From Curvularia sp. ZM96 (taxonomy: Eukaryota > Ascomycota > Dothideomycetes > Pleosporales > Pleosporaceae), in assembly GCA_022457065.1 (NCBI GenBank), contig JAJGBQ010000008.1:620001-684000 (forward strand): a stretch of DNA of 64,000 nt, written 5' to 3'. The position numbers and the translations under genes are program-made. Below, piece after piece: positions 48,847 through 59,042 of this stretch (position 1 is the stretch's first letter; each line of letters opens with the position of its first letter). The notes beneath the pieces were generated by a model. The model saw only the letters and a list, made by a program, of their open reading frames with translations. It was not told the DNA's origin and searched no databases.

Positions 48847-51048
48847 TCAGAGTCTTTCCTGATCTTTCTGCAGAGCCGTTCTGCTCTTTTGTGTGTGTGG
48901 AGCTCTGATCTGGAATCTGATTCCTTCCTGCTGACAGTATGCTCGCGCTGAGTCGTCTGTTAACCCATAGCCTCGTTCGTCGTCAGCTATGATGAATGTG
49001 ACGGTAGTATTAAATTCTCGTTTGATCGTACGATCTAGGCGCGTGATCACTTCAAGCAGAGTTTCCTTGTCGCGTTTTGGAATAGAGTATACAAAGTTAA
49101 ACTTGGTGTATAGGTCAAAGGCGTGGAATATATATCGATGTCCATTGTAGCCTATAACGTCGAGCTTGATAATGTCAATTGCAACTGTCTCGAATGGGCG
49201 AGACGCGCCAATTTCATGTCCCATGCGACGAGAGATGATCTGATGAGCCTTATTCTGTGAGCACTCTTCGCAGTCGATCGTTCGTGGTGCGAGGCCAGCA
49301 GGTGGTTGCTGGATGCCTCGAACGTTTTCTGCTAGACGATCGATAGCATCACTGCCTGCATGTGCCATTAGGACATGAAGTTGAGGCTTGGTAAGTACGC
49401 GAGGCTTGAGTGGTTGGGCTGAGTATTGAGGCCTGCGTTGATTGGTTGCGAAAGCTGCATGTTGAGTTGATTGGATTAGCGGAGGTTGGGTGCGGTGTAC
49501 GACTAGCCAATGACCTCCTAAACGGGTAAGGCTCGCGACGTCTTTTCGAGCATCGTTGACAGCTCTATATAGAACGTTTCTTCCTGAGTCGAAGTGGATG
49601 TTTGATGAGGAGAGGCGCGATAGTGAGACTAAGCTCGTGAAGAAGGACTGAATCAGAGCTACGCGCTTAAGCGTTGTCTTCTTGATACCAGTTGGTGTTG
49701 ATAGAGGTAGCTTGACTTCACCCCATGCCTCGATTTTCGTCTCAGTTCCTCCTGCGAGGACGATATCGTCGTCAGCTGCTGGAGCTTTCCACTCAAATTC
49801 TGCATGGTTGTTGCAGATGTGAATATCGGTGGCTGGATCTAACGTCCATGAGTGGATGAGTGGACATTGTTGAGACGCTCTCTGGTTGTTGAACGCGGAA
49901 GAGAAGACGGCATATGCTTCGTGCGGGGAATGACCAGCTAGTGGGTCTCCTGCGTCAATTTCTATCGAATCGGAGTCTAACGCTTTATTATGCTTGCTAA
50001 TATCCCTGTTCTTATACTTCTTAAAGCGTCGATTCTTTTCCCGAATCTTGTTTAGTACTCCACGACTATCCTTAGCCTCGAAGTCAGCAATCTTCTTGGC
50101 TTTTTCAGGGTCTACGACGAATCCTCGTTGCTGGAGTGCTGTATCGATGTACGGGCATTGACCCCAGAAGTGACTATCGCCACAAAGGCAAGGCTTTGTT
50201 GGCTTATTTGTATCATCTCTTGATCGTTTCTTATTGTATGGAGATGGTTGGCCATTCATCGTCGCTCCAAAGGTACCTCCATGGATATTTGTCTTTCTTG
50301 AGTAGGTAGTACGATGATATCGCAGGTATTCAGCAAGAACAGTGGGAAGTTGAGACTGATGAGGTATTGGCTTGCTTCGATCTGAGTTCCAGTTCTCCTC
50401 AGCTTTGAATATGTCGAGCGACGCGCTGGCAGCGTATGCAGCGTCAACTTGTTTGATAGCTCGAAGAAGATCCTTGTGTGCTCGGAATCCGTGTACTTCA
50501 GGCAGATCAAGTTGCTTTGCTCTGCTGTATGCCGTGAGAAACTCGTTGCACCATTCTTCGATGTTCGATCGTCGAGCATGTAGGATCTTTGCCGCTTCAT
50601 AGTCTTTCTGTACTCGATACTCCATGTCAGAAGTAGTAGGCGAGAAGAGATCTTGTAGCGTCTTGATTTGATCGTAGACTGTTGCTTTGTCTTTGATATG
50701 GTACAGTAGTTCCTGTTGTATGGTCTTAGTAATGTGTGCTTCAACTTGACCTAACTTATCTCGAAGACGTCTATATTCTTTGATCTCCTTATAATAGCTA
50801 CTGCGATCTTGGTTGTATTGCAGTAAGTCTTGTTGGGACAGTAAAGTTGCAGGTGATCCGTCGGCATTGACAGTAGGCGCTGGTCTGGCAGGCTGAATAG
50901 GCTTTTGTAGAGGATTAGGTGGTTGGTTAGGATCAATATATTCCCAAACGTCTCCTGCTTCAGCAATGCGTCTGACGATGAAGAACCAAAGCTCCCAATT
51001 GCCTTGTCCTTGAAGGATGATGTCTGAACGAACTGCGTGCGTCGACAT
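48847..51048 (-). CDS. Copia gag-protease-integrase, first part, ends at a frameshift
   Basis: I take the Met at 51048 (MSTHAVRSDIILQ). The frame is open to 51090, but those residues are encoded by a TAGG/TAGA repeat in the leader. About 730 residues: gag with UBN2-like helices; CLCGDSHFWGQCPY, an atypical knuckle; protease WTLDPATDIHICNN, with DPATD where DSGAT is usual; GAG-pre-integrase HHCC finger (HVLMAHAG..DCEECSQNKAH); and the integrase core with Asp in AIDIIKLD and Asp in IIADDERGYG. At the CACACACAAAAG run (48884-48899) the frame leaves the E-Q-N-G motif holding the catalytic Glu. That motif continues in another frame towards 48829. The shift breaks the polyprotein. Confidence 0.9.
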   Translation of the reverse strand: MSTHAVRSDIILQGQGNWELWFFIVRRIAEAGDVWEYIDPNQPPNPLQKPIQPARPAPTVNADGSPATLLSQQDLLQYNQDRSSYYKEIKEYRRLRDKLGQVEAHITKTIQQELLYHIKDKATVYDQIKTLQDLFSPTTSDMEYRVQKDYEAAKILHARRSNIEEWCNEFLTAYSRAKQLDLPEVHGFRAHKDLLRAIKQVDAAYAASASLDIFKAEENWNSDRSKPIPHQSQLPTVLAEYLRYHRTTYSRKTNIHGGTFGATMNGQPSPYNKKRSRDDTNKPTKPCLCGDSHFWGQCPYIDTALQQRGFVVDPEKAKKIADFEAKDSRGVLNKIREKNRRFKKYKNRDISKHNKALDSDSIEIDAGDPLAGHSPHEAYAVFSSAFNNQRASQQCPLIHSWTLDPATDIHICNNHAEFEWKAPAADDDIVLAGGTETKIEAWGEVKLPLSTPTGIKKTTLKRVALIQSFFTSLVSLSRLSSSNIHFDSGRNVLYRAVNDARKDVASLTRLGGHWLVVHRTQPPLIQSTQHAAFATNQRRPQYSAQPLKPRVLTKPQLHVLMAHAGSDAIDRLAENVRGIQQPPAGLAPRTIDCEECSQNKAHQIISRRMGHEIGASRPFETVAIDIIKLDVIGYNGHRYIFHAFDLYTKFNFVYSIPKRDKETLLEVITRLDRTIKREFNTTVTFIIADDERGYGLTDDSARAYCQQEGIRFQIRAPHTQKSRTALQKDQERL

Positions 51049-51108
51049 GGTAATGTAGGTAGGTAGATAGGTAGGTAGTTCATTGAACAAAGAAATGTGC
51101 GGATTAGG

Positions 51109-51121
51109 CCGGGCTCATAAC
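51109..51121 (-). promoter_or_regulatory. Primer binding site, half-tRNA type (initiator Met tRNA)
   Basis: On the minus strand the bases right after the 5' LTR read GTTATGAGCCCGG. GTTATGAGCCC is complementary to GGGCTCATAAC, the anticodon arm of eukaryotic initiator tRNA-Met, not to a tRNA 3' end. Drosophila copia is primed by such a tRNA half, so the same mode is inferred here. Confidence 0.65.
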
Positions 51122-51248
51122 TGTAAGCAGTTGAGGTTGTAGGAAGTATTGTGTATTATTGTGTGTATCATGATAGGAGCAAGTTTAAATACAGTGTTAT
51201 TAGTCAGTGAGTAACCACGTGACCATACATGGTACTTCTGGGCTTACA
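51122..51248 (-). repeat. 5' LTR of the Copia element
   Basis: 127 bp, identical to 45844-45970. It should hold the promoter of the element. Confidence 0.96.
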
Positions 51249-51344
51249 TTATCATTGAGGTGATCATTATGGTTGAGGTGATAGGCCCGTGCGGAGCACG
51301 GGCAATTTCATTGAAATTCTGCTACAGCAGCCGTTGGGCCCGAG
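51249..51344 (-). repeat. Right 96-bp TIR of pogo element 2
   Basis: Perfect inverse of 43274-43369. Its first five bases are one copy of the Copia target duplication. Confidence 0.95.
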
Positions 51345-51608
51345 TATGTCTTTCTATTTGCTGACTAAAAGATACTTACTCGTGCGCCTCAGAATGCTTG
51401 TTTAGAACGTGAGTGATGTTATTCAGTCTCTAAGATAGTGTTGACTTCCTGATGCTGATGAGCACCTGCATTAAGCCGTATCTTGACTATGTGCTCGTGG
51501 CCTTCCTCTGGAGTTGCCTGCAGTGCTAGACTCCGCCACAGTCAATCAAGAGGGTCCTCGAAGGTGCAGATTGAATTGATTGATTACATCTTTAGGCCTA
51601 ATTATTTC

Positions 51609-54600
51609 TTATACAAGTTTGATCCTACCTAGGAAAGCAAGGGGGGCTCTGGCAGAGTCTGGATTGAATTGCTTGTTACAGACTGTGTGTAGTGCGTTGC
51701 CGTAGCGTCCACCCTGAGCGCTGACGTCGGCGCCCGCATCAAGCAGCATCTTGACCACCTGCTCGTGGCCTCTCTCTGAAGCTGCCTGCAGTGCGTTGCC
51801 GTAGCGTCCACCCTGGGCGTTGGCGTCGGCGCCCGCATCAAGCAGCATCTTGACCACCTGCTTGTGACCTTCTTGTGAAGCTGCCTGCAGTGCGTTGCCG
51901 TAGTGTCCACCCTGGGCGTTGGCGTCGGCGCCCGCGTCGAGCAGCATCTTGACCACCTGCTCGTGGCCCCAAATTGAAGCTGCCTGCAGTACGTTATCGT
52001 AGTATCCACCCTGAGCGCTGACGTCGGCGCCCGCATCAAGCAGCATCTTGACCACCTGCTCGTGGCCTCTCTCTGAAGCTGCCTGCAGTGCGTTGCCGTG
52101 CCCTCCACCCTGGGCGTTGGCGTCGGCGCCCGCGTCGAGCAGCATCTTGACCACCTGCTCATGGCCTCCTAATGAAGCTGCCTGCAGTGCGCTGCCGTAG
52201 TATTCACCCAGCACGTTGCCGATGTATCCACCCCGCGCCTTGCCGTAGTATTCACCCTGTACGTTGACGTTGGCGCCCGCGTTGAGCAGCATCTCGACTA
52301 CCTGCTCGTGCCCTCTCTCCGAAGCTGCCTGCAGTGCATTGCCGTAGGATCCACCTTGCGTGTTGACATCGGCGCCTTGATCTAGCAATATCCTTACAAT
52401 CGCGCTTAAGCCCAACGATGCAGCATAATAAAGCGGCATAACTATGCTTTTCAGATCTCTTTCTGGGTCAAATAGCTGGATCCAAGCGAGATATGCGGGC
52501 TGTTCTATTGACATCAAGCTCATCGCTTTCCAACTCACTCTGTCTGTCTTGTCCCCTATTTCTCGAAGATGGCTGCTCCAGAACTGTGCTGCATATCTTG
52601 CGAGCGCAAACCCCTCAAGTATGTGCGTTGAGATTGGTTGCTGGAACTGCATTAGATATTTTAAACAACCCTCTGCTATCGTATTATGGCATTCAACTGC
52701 TTGCATGCTGTACTGCTTTGCTTGTCCTTGCTTGATCCTCTCTGACACAAGATACTCCTGGACGGAATAATGCGCTAGAGCAATAATACGTTCAGTAGAT
52801 TTTTTCCTTCTTCCCACCTTGTTCATCGTGATACTGACTAGACTAGAGCAGATGTTTAGCGCTTCCAGCGGGTCTTCTAGCACTTCATCGCGGTCAAACG
52901 CTGGCTCTCGCTCTACGTCGATAGCGACGACCTCAGCAAGCTCTTCGACAGACATCGGTCGCGCGGAAAATGTCAGCCACTGCAGGATGCGTATAGCGAA
53001 GTCGCGATCTTGTTCGCTTATAGCAGTAAGAATGCGGTCGTACGTCTGGTCTAGCGTTTGCGGCAAAGTAGCCAATGACTTGCGCAGCATCGCTCGAGTG
53101 CGACACTGCGCTAACGTGTCAAGCTGACATACCGCCCATCGGAACCTATACTATCGTCAGTTTTAGTTTTGTAACCTGCTGGATGTTCACACATACATCC
53201 CACGAGCTCCTTGCATTAGTGCAGCCTCAATCTCTTGCCTAATAGCAGCATCTTTATTCCATTTTGCCAGGGCCTTATCGTTAGACAGCCTTTGTTGAAC
53301 GTATCGTTGTATGTCTTCATCTACTACATCCCTCTGGAGACAGATAGCGTCCTCTTCCTTGACGTAGCTCACTAAAGAGCTCTCAATATCCCGCTCTTTC
53401 CGGCTGGTCATGAGCAGATGCACGCTGTCAAGTTGCCATCTAGCCATAGTCTCAAGTGCATCCATCAACTCTGGGCGTTGTGTACACTCATCAAGCGCGT
53501 CGAGAACAACGTAGACGTGTGTGAACTGTTGCATTACCTGTGGTATTACCTCTAGAAGCGCGTGCGATGATGGCTGTCGTTGTCCGTTATTGCAAGCTGA
53601 GAACAATGCGTCAACGCCCTTGGGCATCGTAGACGAACGCTGCAGCAGCTGTGAGAGCAACGAGCGGAGCATCAGCTCTGGATCCTGCTTCTGTTCATCT
53701 TTGAAGTCGAAATAGAAGTACGCCGTCACCATCTCAGCGTCATCATGGCAGTGCTGCAGCAGATGCTCGACGATGGTAGAGCTCAGGATAGTCTTTCCGC
53801 ATCCTGGAATCCCATACAGCCACAGTCGCGACGCAGCACTCTTCTTCCACTCCGTGAACCTTGCATTCTGTAGCAACCAGAGTCCAGTCTCGGCCTGCCG
53901 CTCTTTGTGCGCTTTGTGGTAGTTTGTAGATGGGTCAGGCGCAGAGAGCCAGCTGCAGATTTTGCCAAGCCTCTCTTCAATGTCTTTCGTGGGCCTTTGT
54001 ATCTTACGCCGCAATCGTTCTATCGCTCTATCTTTGCCTTCCGTATATCTCAGTGTCATGCAGATGTCAAAGATGCCTAGCAGACAGTACGCGATGTCTT
54101 CTTCGCGCGTTGTCTGGCGTTGTTCCGCCCAGGAGAAACGGTCGTCTACGCTAAAGTCAGACAGTCTACTCCCTGACAGAGCTTTAACAGGTATGCCTGT
54201 GATCTCGTGTATGGTGTCTTTCAGGGACTGCTTGTCCCCAAGAAGCTCTCCCTCTTTCGAGTAGAACGCAACTGATGCAGGAGCAAGCAGTTCCTGCAGT
54301 GTCCAGCCTCTGGTAAACCACCTGCTCTTCCTGAAGGCCGGTTTCCACCTCCGGCCCGCTTCACTGTATGCATCAGTAGTGGTGCATTTAACATCTGAAA
54401 GATACACATAACACTTCTTCGCGTTCTGATACCAGCGAAACATAGAGTTGATCGCTTCCTGGAGCTCTTGGCTGTTCGACTTGTCGATGCAGCAAGTGTC
54501 AACCCAGAAGTAGTCCAGACCGTCTCGCTTTGTCTGTTGCACGCAGAAATCAATTTTGTCCCAACCCGCCTTGCGCCTGGCACCAGTGTCGTCTGCACTG

Positions 54601-54743
54601 TCGAGGTTCTTCAGGTCATCAAAGATCACCTCCTGCTCCGCCCAAGTGTGCGAGAGGATCGCATAGTCAGGAATCTTCTCGTTGCCAATGTATTCCTTCG
54701 CCCATCTGAGCCTCCCGTCGATTGCGATGTGCAGCAATCGCAT
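51609..54743 (-). CDS. HET-NACHT-ankyrin STAND receptor, two exons
   Basis: Exons 54743-53197 and 53145-51609 (intron 51 nt, GTATGT..GTATAG, phase kept so that the conserved GARGMFRWAVCQLD motif is restored) give 1027 residues. Order: HET domain (about 20-220; PDYAILSHTWAEQEV, YFWVDTCCIDKSN, RWFTRGWTLQELLAP); NACHT (about 310-500; P-loop YGIPGCGKTILSS, Walker B VYVVLDALDEC); a helical arm (DQTYDRILTAIS, ARPMSVEELAEVV, HYSVQEYLVS); then ankyrin repeats of 33 residues (GNALQAASERGHEQVV, KMLLDAGADVSAQGG). By family knowledge this is an intracellular NLR-like receptor whose effector is the HET cell-death domain. The frame is fully open. Ligand and partner unknown. Its HET and NACHT parts resemble those of the receptor at 38696, but the sensor is different. 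Confidence 0.93.
51690..52390 (-). repeat. Tandem array of 99-bp ankyrin units
   Basis: Six to seven units; the inner ones are nearly identical. One unit carries an insertion (GKARGGYIGNVLGEYYG). Variation between units is concentrated after QGG and after QAAS. Confidence 0.9.
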
Positions 54744-55848
54744 TGAGTTAGGGTACGTTCTGTGTGCGCGAGCGGCAGAGGAAGATCTCGTAGCCTCGAG
54801 GCCGGCTGAAGGACTCGGTGTTGCGAAGCGCCCTGGTCACCCTAGGTATAGGTAATCCACCTGTCCAGTCTGTTGTGAAAGCGATAGGATAGTGTTGACT
54901 ACAGCGTAAGAAGGAACGGAGCTGCAGCAAGCTGCAGATTAGAATGCTGGTGGTAAGGCCAGGCTATCACTCGAGCGTTCAGAGCGGCAAGCGCAGCCTA
55001 TGCCACGCCGTGAGGCTGAAGCATGGCTGACAAGTCATAATCGCGCGAAGGAAGCAGCTGAGCCACAACTGCAATCAGGACAGTAGCACTCGCTTGTGGT
55101 GCGATGCACAATATAGAAAATGGAGGAGTAACAGGAATTAACGCATAGGCTTGCGTGTAGCTTCGCTCCAATTGCATTTGCAAGGGGACAACCGCTGACT
55201 TTTGTGAGAGGGATGGCAAAGCTTCAGCAGTCCGTGCAGCACGCTGACTCTTTGCGAGAAACACCCTGACTTCGTAAGTCGATCAATGCGCAGCCACGAC
55301 TAACGTCACTGCCACCACAGCGCAATATCGCATGACCATGCCTCCATCCAGCGCTGACTCCTTGACGCATGCGACGAGCTGCTAGTGCTACGCAGCGTGC
55401 AGTCGACCGTATCCACCCTCAGCTCGCTTTACTGCAGTCACTTATTCCAAGGTGCACTGCGCTGTCTCCACGAACGTGCTGGCAGCTCTTTCAGCTCTAT
55501 GCATTCGACTCTTGCTATTCGAGACGGCGTATAAGCTTGTCACAGACACGGTCGCCTAGTGGTTGGGCACGGCGACAGCATAGATAGTCACCACAAGGCA
55601 AGACCGGATGCATGATCACAGCTGAGTGGGAGCGAGCACGACAATGAGCACAAAGGCAGTTCAGTCAATTGTTATAGGTGCAAAGATTACGTGGATATAC
55701 AGCAATGAGCTCTTCTGCGTCACGACTACAGCGTCATGGAATTTTGTTCCGTTGTACCGTGTAGCCAGATGTTGCAGCCATTCATGCCTGTCCTGAGCTG
55801 ACCAACGCTCACCGTCAGCAGCAGCAGCATCATCACGTTCCCACCTCT
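54744..55848. other. Intergenic, nothing recognised
   Basis: Upstream region of the ankyrin receptor and 3' side of the pogo transposase relic. Presumably holds part of that transposon, but no terminal repeat could be paired. Confidence 0.45.
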
Positions 55849-57603
55849 CTAATACATACGAGCCACTGGGGCTATCCATGGCCCTGGGATAGCTTCGTCC
55901 TCGGCAACGAGCGTTCGGCTAACTTGCGCATCTGCAGGGACCAGCAGCTTTCGTGCTTTGCCCACTCGTGTCGCCCTGGGCTGCTTCGGCTCTGCCGCAT
56001 CTGCTTCCAGCACAGCATTTGTGCGTTTCTGACCACGTTTTCCCTTGCCCTTCGCTTTCGTCGCCGCCTCTGCTTCAGCACGCTTCTCTCGCGCCTCCTT
56101 GAGCTCATCGTAACCCATGACTTTGGCTCTGCCCAGTATCAGTGACTTGGTCGATCGTCGAACCTTGGCTTCGTTGTTGACCGTAAGCAAGAGTTGGATG
56201 TGATTCTGCTGCAGTGCGCCCTTGGCAAAAGATACTTGTGCAGCTTTAGCATATTTCTTGAGGTGTCTCTACAGGTCTTGTCTTTGCGTCTTGTCAAGAG
56301 CACGCGCATCCTGTTCCATTATTAGGTTGTGGAGCGATATAAGACCCTCTACTGACACTGGGGTGACTGGCGTGTGCGGTACTTTGTGTTCGGAACAGGT
56401 CCTGGCCTCCATCTTGTCCGCCCTTGGAACGCTCAGGTTCATGACGGGTTTCGACATAGTTCTGAGCACCCTGTCTGGATTGAAAGGAAACAATCCACTT
56501 GCAGCAAAACCGGCTATTATGTTCTTTGGAGTGAAGGCTCTCCTCCTCGCAGGACTGAAAAGAGAAGTAAAATGCTCTTTACCAATCGTGTTGACGCCTC
56601 CACGCTCTAGTCGCTCTACTTGCTCGCGATAAGCTGCTTTTAGGGGCGCGAATACTGCAACATCGCAGGGCTGAAGCTTGTGGGAAGTGTGAGAAGGAAG
56701 GCGACACAGAATGATGTTGTTTGCAAAGCAGAACTCAAGGATTTCCAGGGTCTTATGCGTCCCAAAGCCATCACAGATACGCACGCGCGGCTTATTGTTA
56801 GCTCGTTCTTTGGTTTCAGGATCAAAGATACGCTTAAGCAATTGCAGGCTAATGAACGAGTCGGTATAGCCAGTATCAGAGCATGCGTACTGCCACCCAG
56901 GGGTGGGAAACGTAGTCCAGTTGCTTCGATGAGTTGCTGCTGGCCAGATAATCATAGGGTTCAGATACCTACCATCGCCGCTGATGCATTCGATTGCAGT
57001 CACCATTGTACGTTTAACGCGCGCACCCCTGTAGTCTCGCATGTCGTCCTTACCTACCAAGACTTTGATTGAGCCTAGCATTAATAGCATGACACCTGTC
57101 TCGTCTATATTGTATACGTTCTCCTTTAAGATAGATAGGTCTTGGAGCACCCTCCCTATCGCCTCAAACCAGTGCGTGATCTTCCAGTAAGTATTCTTCT
57201 CATAGCGGTTCCAATCCAGCGCCTTAACTCTTCTCGCTTATGTGTCTGGATGCCGTCTCTCAAAGCCTTGGGTCCAGTTCTTACTAGGCGGTTTTGACGG
57301 CCGGTCAGTCTCAGATCGCTGGCGTGCGACGCAAAAGGCTAGAAAACGTATGAACTTGATTCGCACAGGCTGTCCGAGATCAGACATCTCTAGAAGAAAA
57401 TTCACAAGGGCATCCTCCTCATACGGAGTGAGATACTGCTGGCTTTGAGCCTTTTCTTCGATTGAGCGACGGCCGCGCGCACGGTGATGGAGGGTTGTGT
57501 GGGGGACTTCACCACGGTCTGCGAGAGCACGATATGAGTTGGACAAGCCAGGGAGAACGGACTGTGCCAGGACACGACTCGCCTTGTCCATTATAATGAA
57601 CAT
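55849..57603 (-). pseudogene. pogo transposase 3 with two nonsense codons
   Basis: One frame of 585 codons from ATG 57603 to 55849, broken by TAA at 57238-57240 and TAG at 56269-56271. The N-terminal HTH_psq region contains VPHTTLHHRARGRRSIEEKA. It is followed by a CENP-B-like HTH part, then the DDE core with YNIDETGVML (first Asp), VRICDGFGTHKTLEIL (second Asp) and LQPCDVAVFAPLKAAY (third Asp). A basic C-terminus (KAKGKGKRGQKR) follows. Both stops fit Gln codons with C-to-T in CpA (CAA-to-TAA, CAG-to-TAG), the RIP signature. The relic at 38112 belongs to the same family. No TIR pair was identified at its borders. Confidence 0.88.
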
Positions 57604-58869
57604 GTAAGGATGAGAGGGAGAACTACGAGAAGCACCCAGGCAGACTGGACAATGGCGGCTGCACGCACCTACTCAACGTACGCGTAGATGCTTCTAGAAA
57701 GCTGGGAGCATGCGCCACATCTATTCTAGGCTGCACAGTAACGATTTAATGTGCTAAGATAGAGATTCTTTACATTAGAATACATGCTGACTGTGCCAGC
57801 ACTAATGCAAGCTTATGCATGCCAAGAGTCGCTTGCGTGATCCGAAGGCCAGGGCTTGTTGCAGGGATGATCTATTCCAGACTCCGGAGGTCCCGGCATG
57901 CACATCTTCATGTCGAAGTGAGCCTGAAGTACTGGGAGGATGGAAGTCAGAGATCGTACTTCTACGTTAACCTTCCGATTTTCGTAGGAATGTGAAGAGT
58001 CGCGGTCGGACAGGGGGTGACTGTCTGAAGGCTGTTGAAGGTCGTCAATGCAACGAACGATAACGCGATCAACACTCGGGAGATATTAATCGGAACCTAT
58101 CAGCCTGACGGAGGAGTACATGACTATCATCGTATAGAAATGACAGCTCAAAAAGGGTGCAAACTGATAGTGCCGAGGCTCCGAGCTTTCGACCTGTCTC
58201 GGGACACGGTGTGTCTCTTCACCTAGGGACGCACCTTACTCTATTGACATTCTTACTCGGATGACGAGAATGCTTGCTCATTTAGGACAAAAAGGTCACT
58301 TACAAGATCCTCACGAGAGACTTTGACCTAGCATGTCGTCCGATATCCAACTCTGCGTCAGTAACCGTGACTCGTATGGAGGAAACAAGTCTTGGTGAGC
58401 TGGCAAACAGAGATTGCCGAAACTACTCCCTGTCCCCAAATAACTGCCGAAGGAAAGTTTCAAGGATTCCGTGGAGGAGCTGCCTAATGGCGACGTCATG
58501 ATGAATCTCATCGTAGTACCTGATTGACTACGTGGAAGCTTGATATTCGCAAGAGAAAGAGTGTTGCCATCCCAAGGGAAGCAAGCTGAGTCTCACTCGG
58601 TGTAACAAGCAACCTTGCATGCCGAAAACGACCAATTGGACCGCAAGGATGATACTTAGATTTTCTGACACAGGGCTGTGTCTCATTGGTCGTTCTCGGC
58701 CGACCGGGTTTCTCATCATAAGGGAGGGACGTTGTTCTACAAGATAAGTAGAGAGGATTTTACTGAACGACCTCCGAGTTGACTGAAGTGTCGGATGGAA
58801 AGACTGTTCAAGAGATCCTGAGAGGAAGTGAGATGGCGGGCTGAACGCCCTTCGGATAGCTGCTCGATA
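57604..58869. other. Intergenic, nothing recognised
   Basis: No convincing gene; short frames such as 58528-58950 have no motif. Confidence 0.5.
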
Positions 58870-58877
58870 GTAGTATC

Positions 58878-59034
58878 TAGGCTGGCAAATGGGTATGGGA
58901 CACCCACCGTAGGTAAAGGGTAGGGCTGGATTACTTGACATGCGGGTCAAATAACTAATAAGTAATCAAGCCCTACCCCTACCCACCTCTTGGCAGCCCT
59001 ACCCTAGCCCTGCCCTGACCCGTTTGCCAGCCTA
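58878..59034. mobile_element. hAT-type MITE with perfect 8-bp target duplication
   Basis: 157 bp with ends TAGGCTGGCAAATGGGT and ACCCGTTTGCCAGCCTA (one mismatch), flanked on both sides by GTAGTATC (58870-58877 and 59035-59042). The 8-bp duplication and TAG-type ends are those of hAT elements. The interior is a GGGTAGGG/CCCTACCC-rich near palindrome with no coding capacity. Confidence 0.9.
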
Positions 59035-59042
59035 GTAGTATC

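Larger units (their letters stand above)
45844..51248 (-). mobile_element. Copia-type LTR retrotransposon, identical LTRs, nested in pogo element 2
   Basis: A 5405-bp element with two 127-bp LTRs that appear base-for-base identical (TG...CA ends). It is flanked by the 5-bp target duplication TTATC (45839-45843 and 51249-51253). Gene order on the minus strand is gag, protease, integrase, RT, RNase H, the Copia order. Primer site and polypurine tract lie directly inside the LTRs. The insertion is exactly at the inner edge of the pogo right TIR, so TTATC is part of that TIR. Identical LTRs mean recent insertion, although the polyprotein has one frameshift. Confidence 0.97.
43274..51344 (+). mobile_element. 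Fot1/pogo element 2, intact transposase, split by a Copia insertion
   Basis: Ends are 96-bp perfect inverted repeats (43274-43369 and 51249-51344), starting CTCGGGCCCAACGGCTGCTG, flanked by TA (43272-43273, 51345-51346). Removing the Copia element and its 5-bp duplication leaves about 2.66 kb. The transposase frame is uninterrupted, so before the Copia insertion this was probably an autonomous, young copy. Transposase and both TIRs remain intact, but the retroelement now triples its length. Confidence 0.95.
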
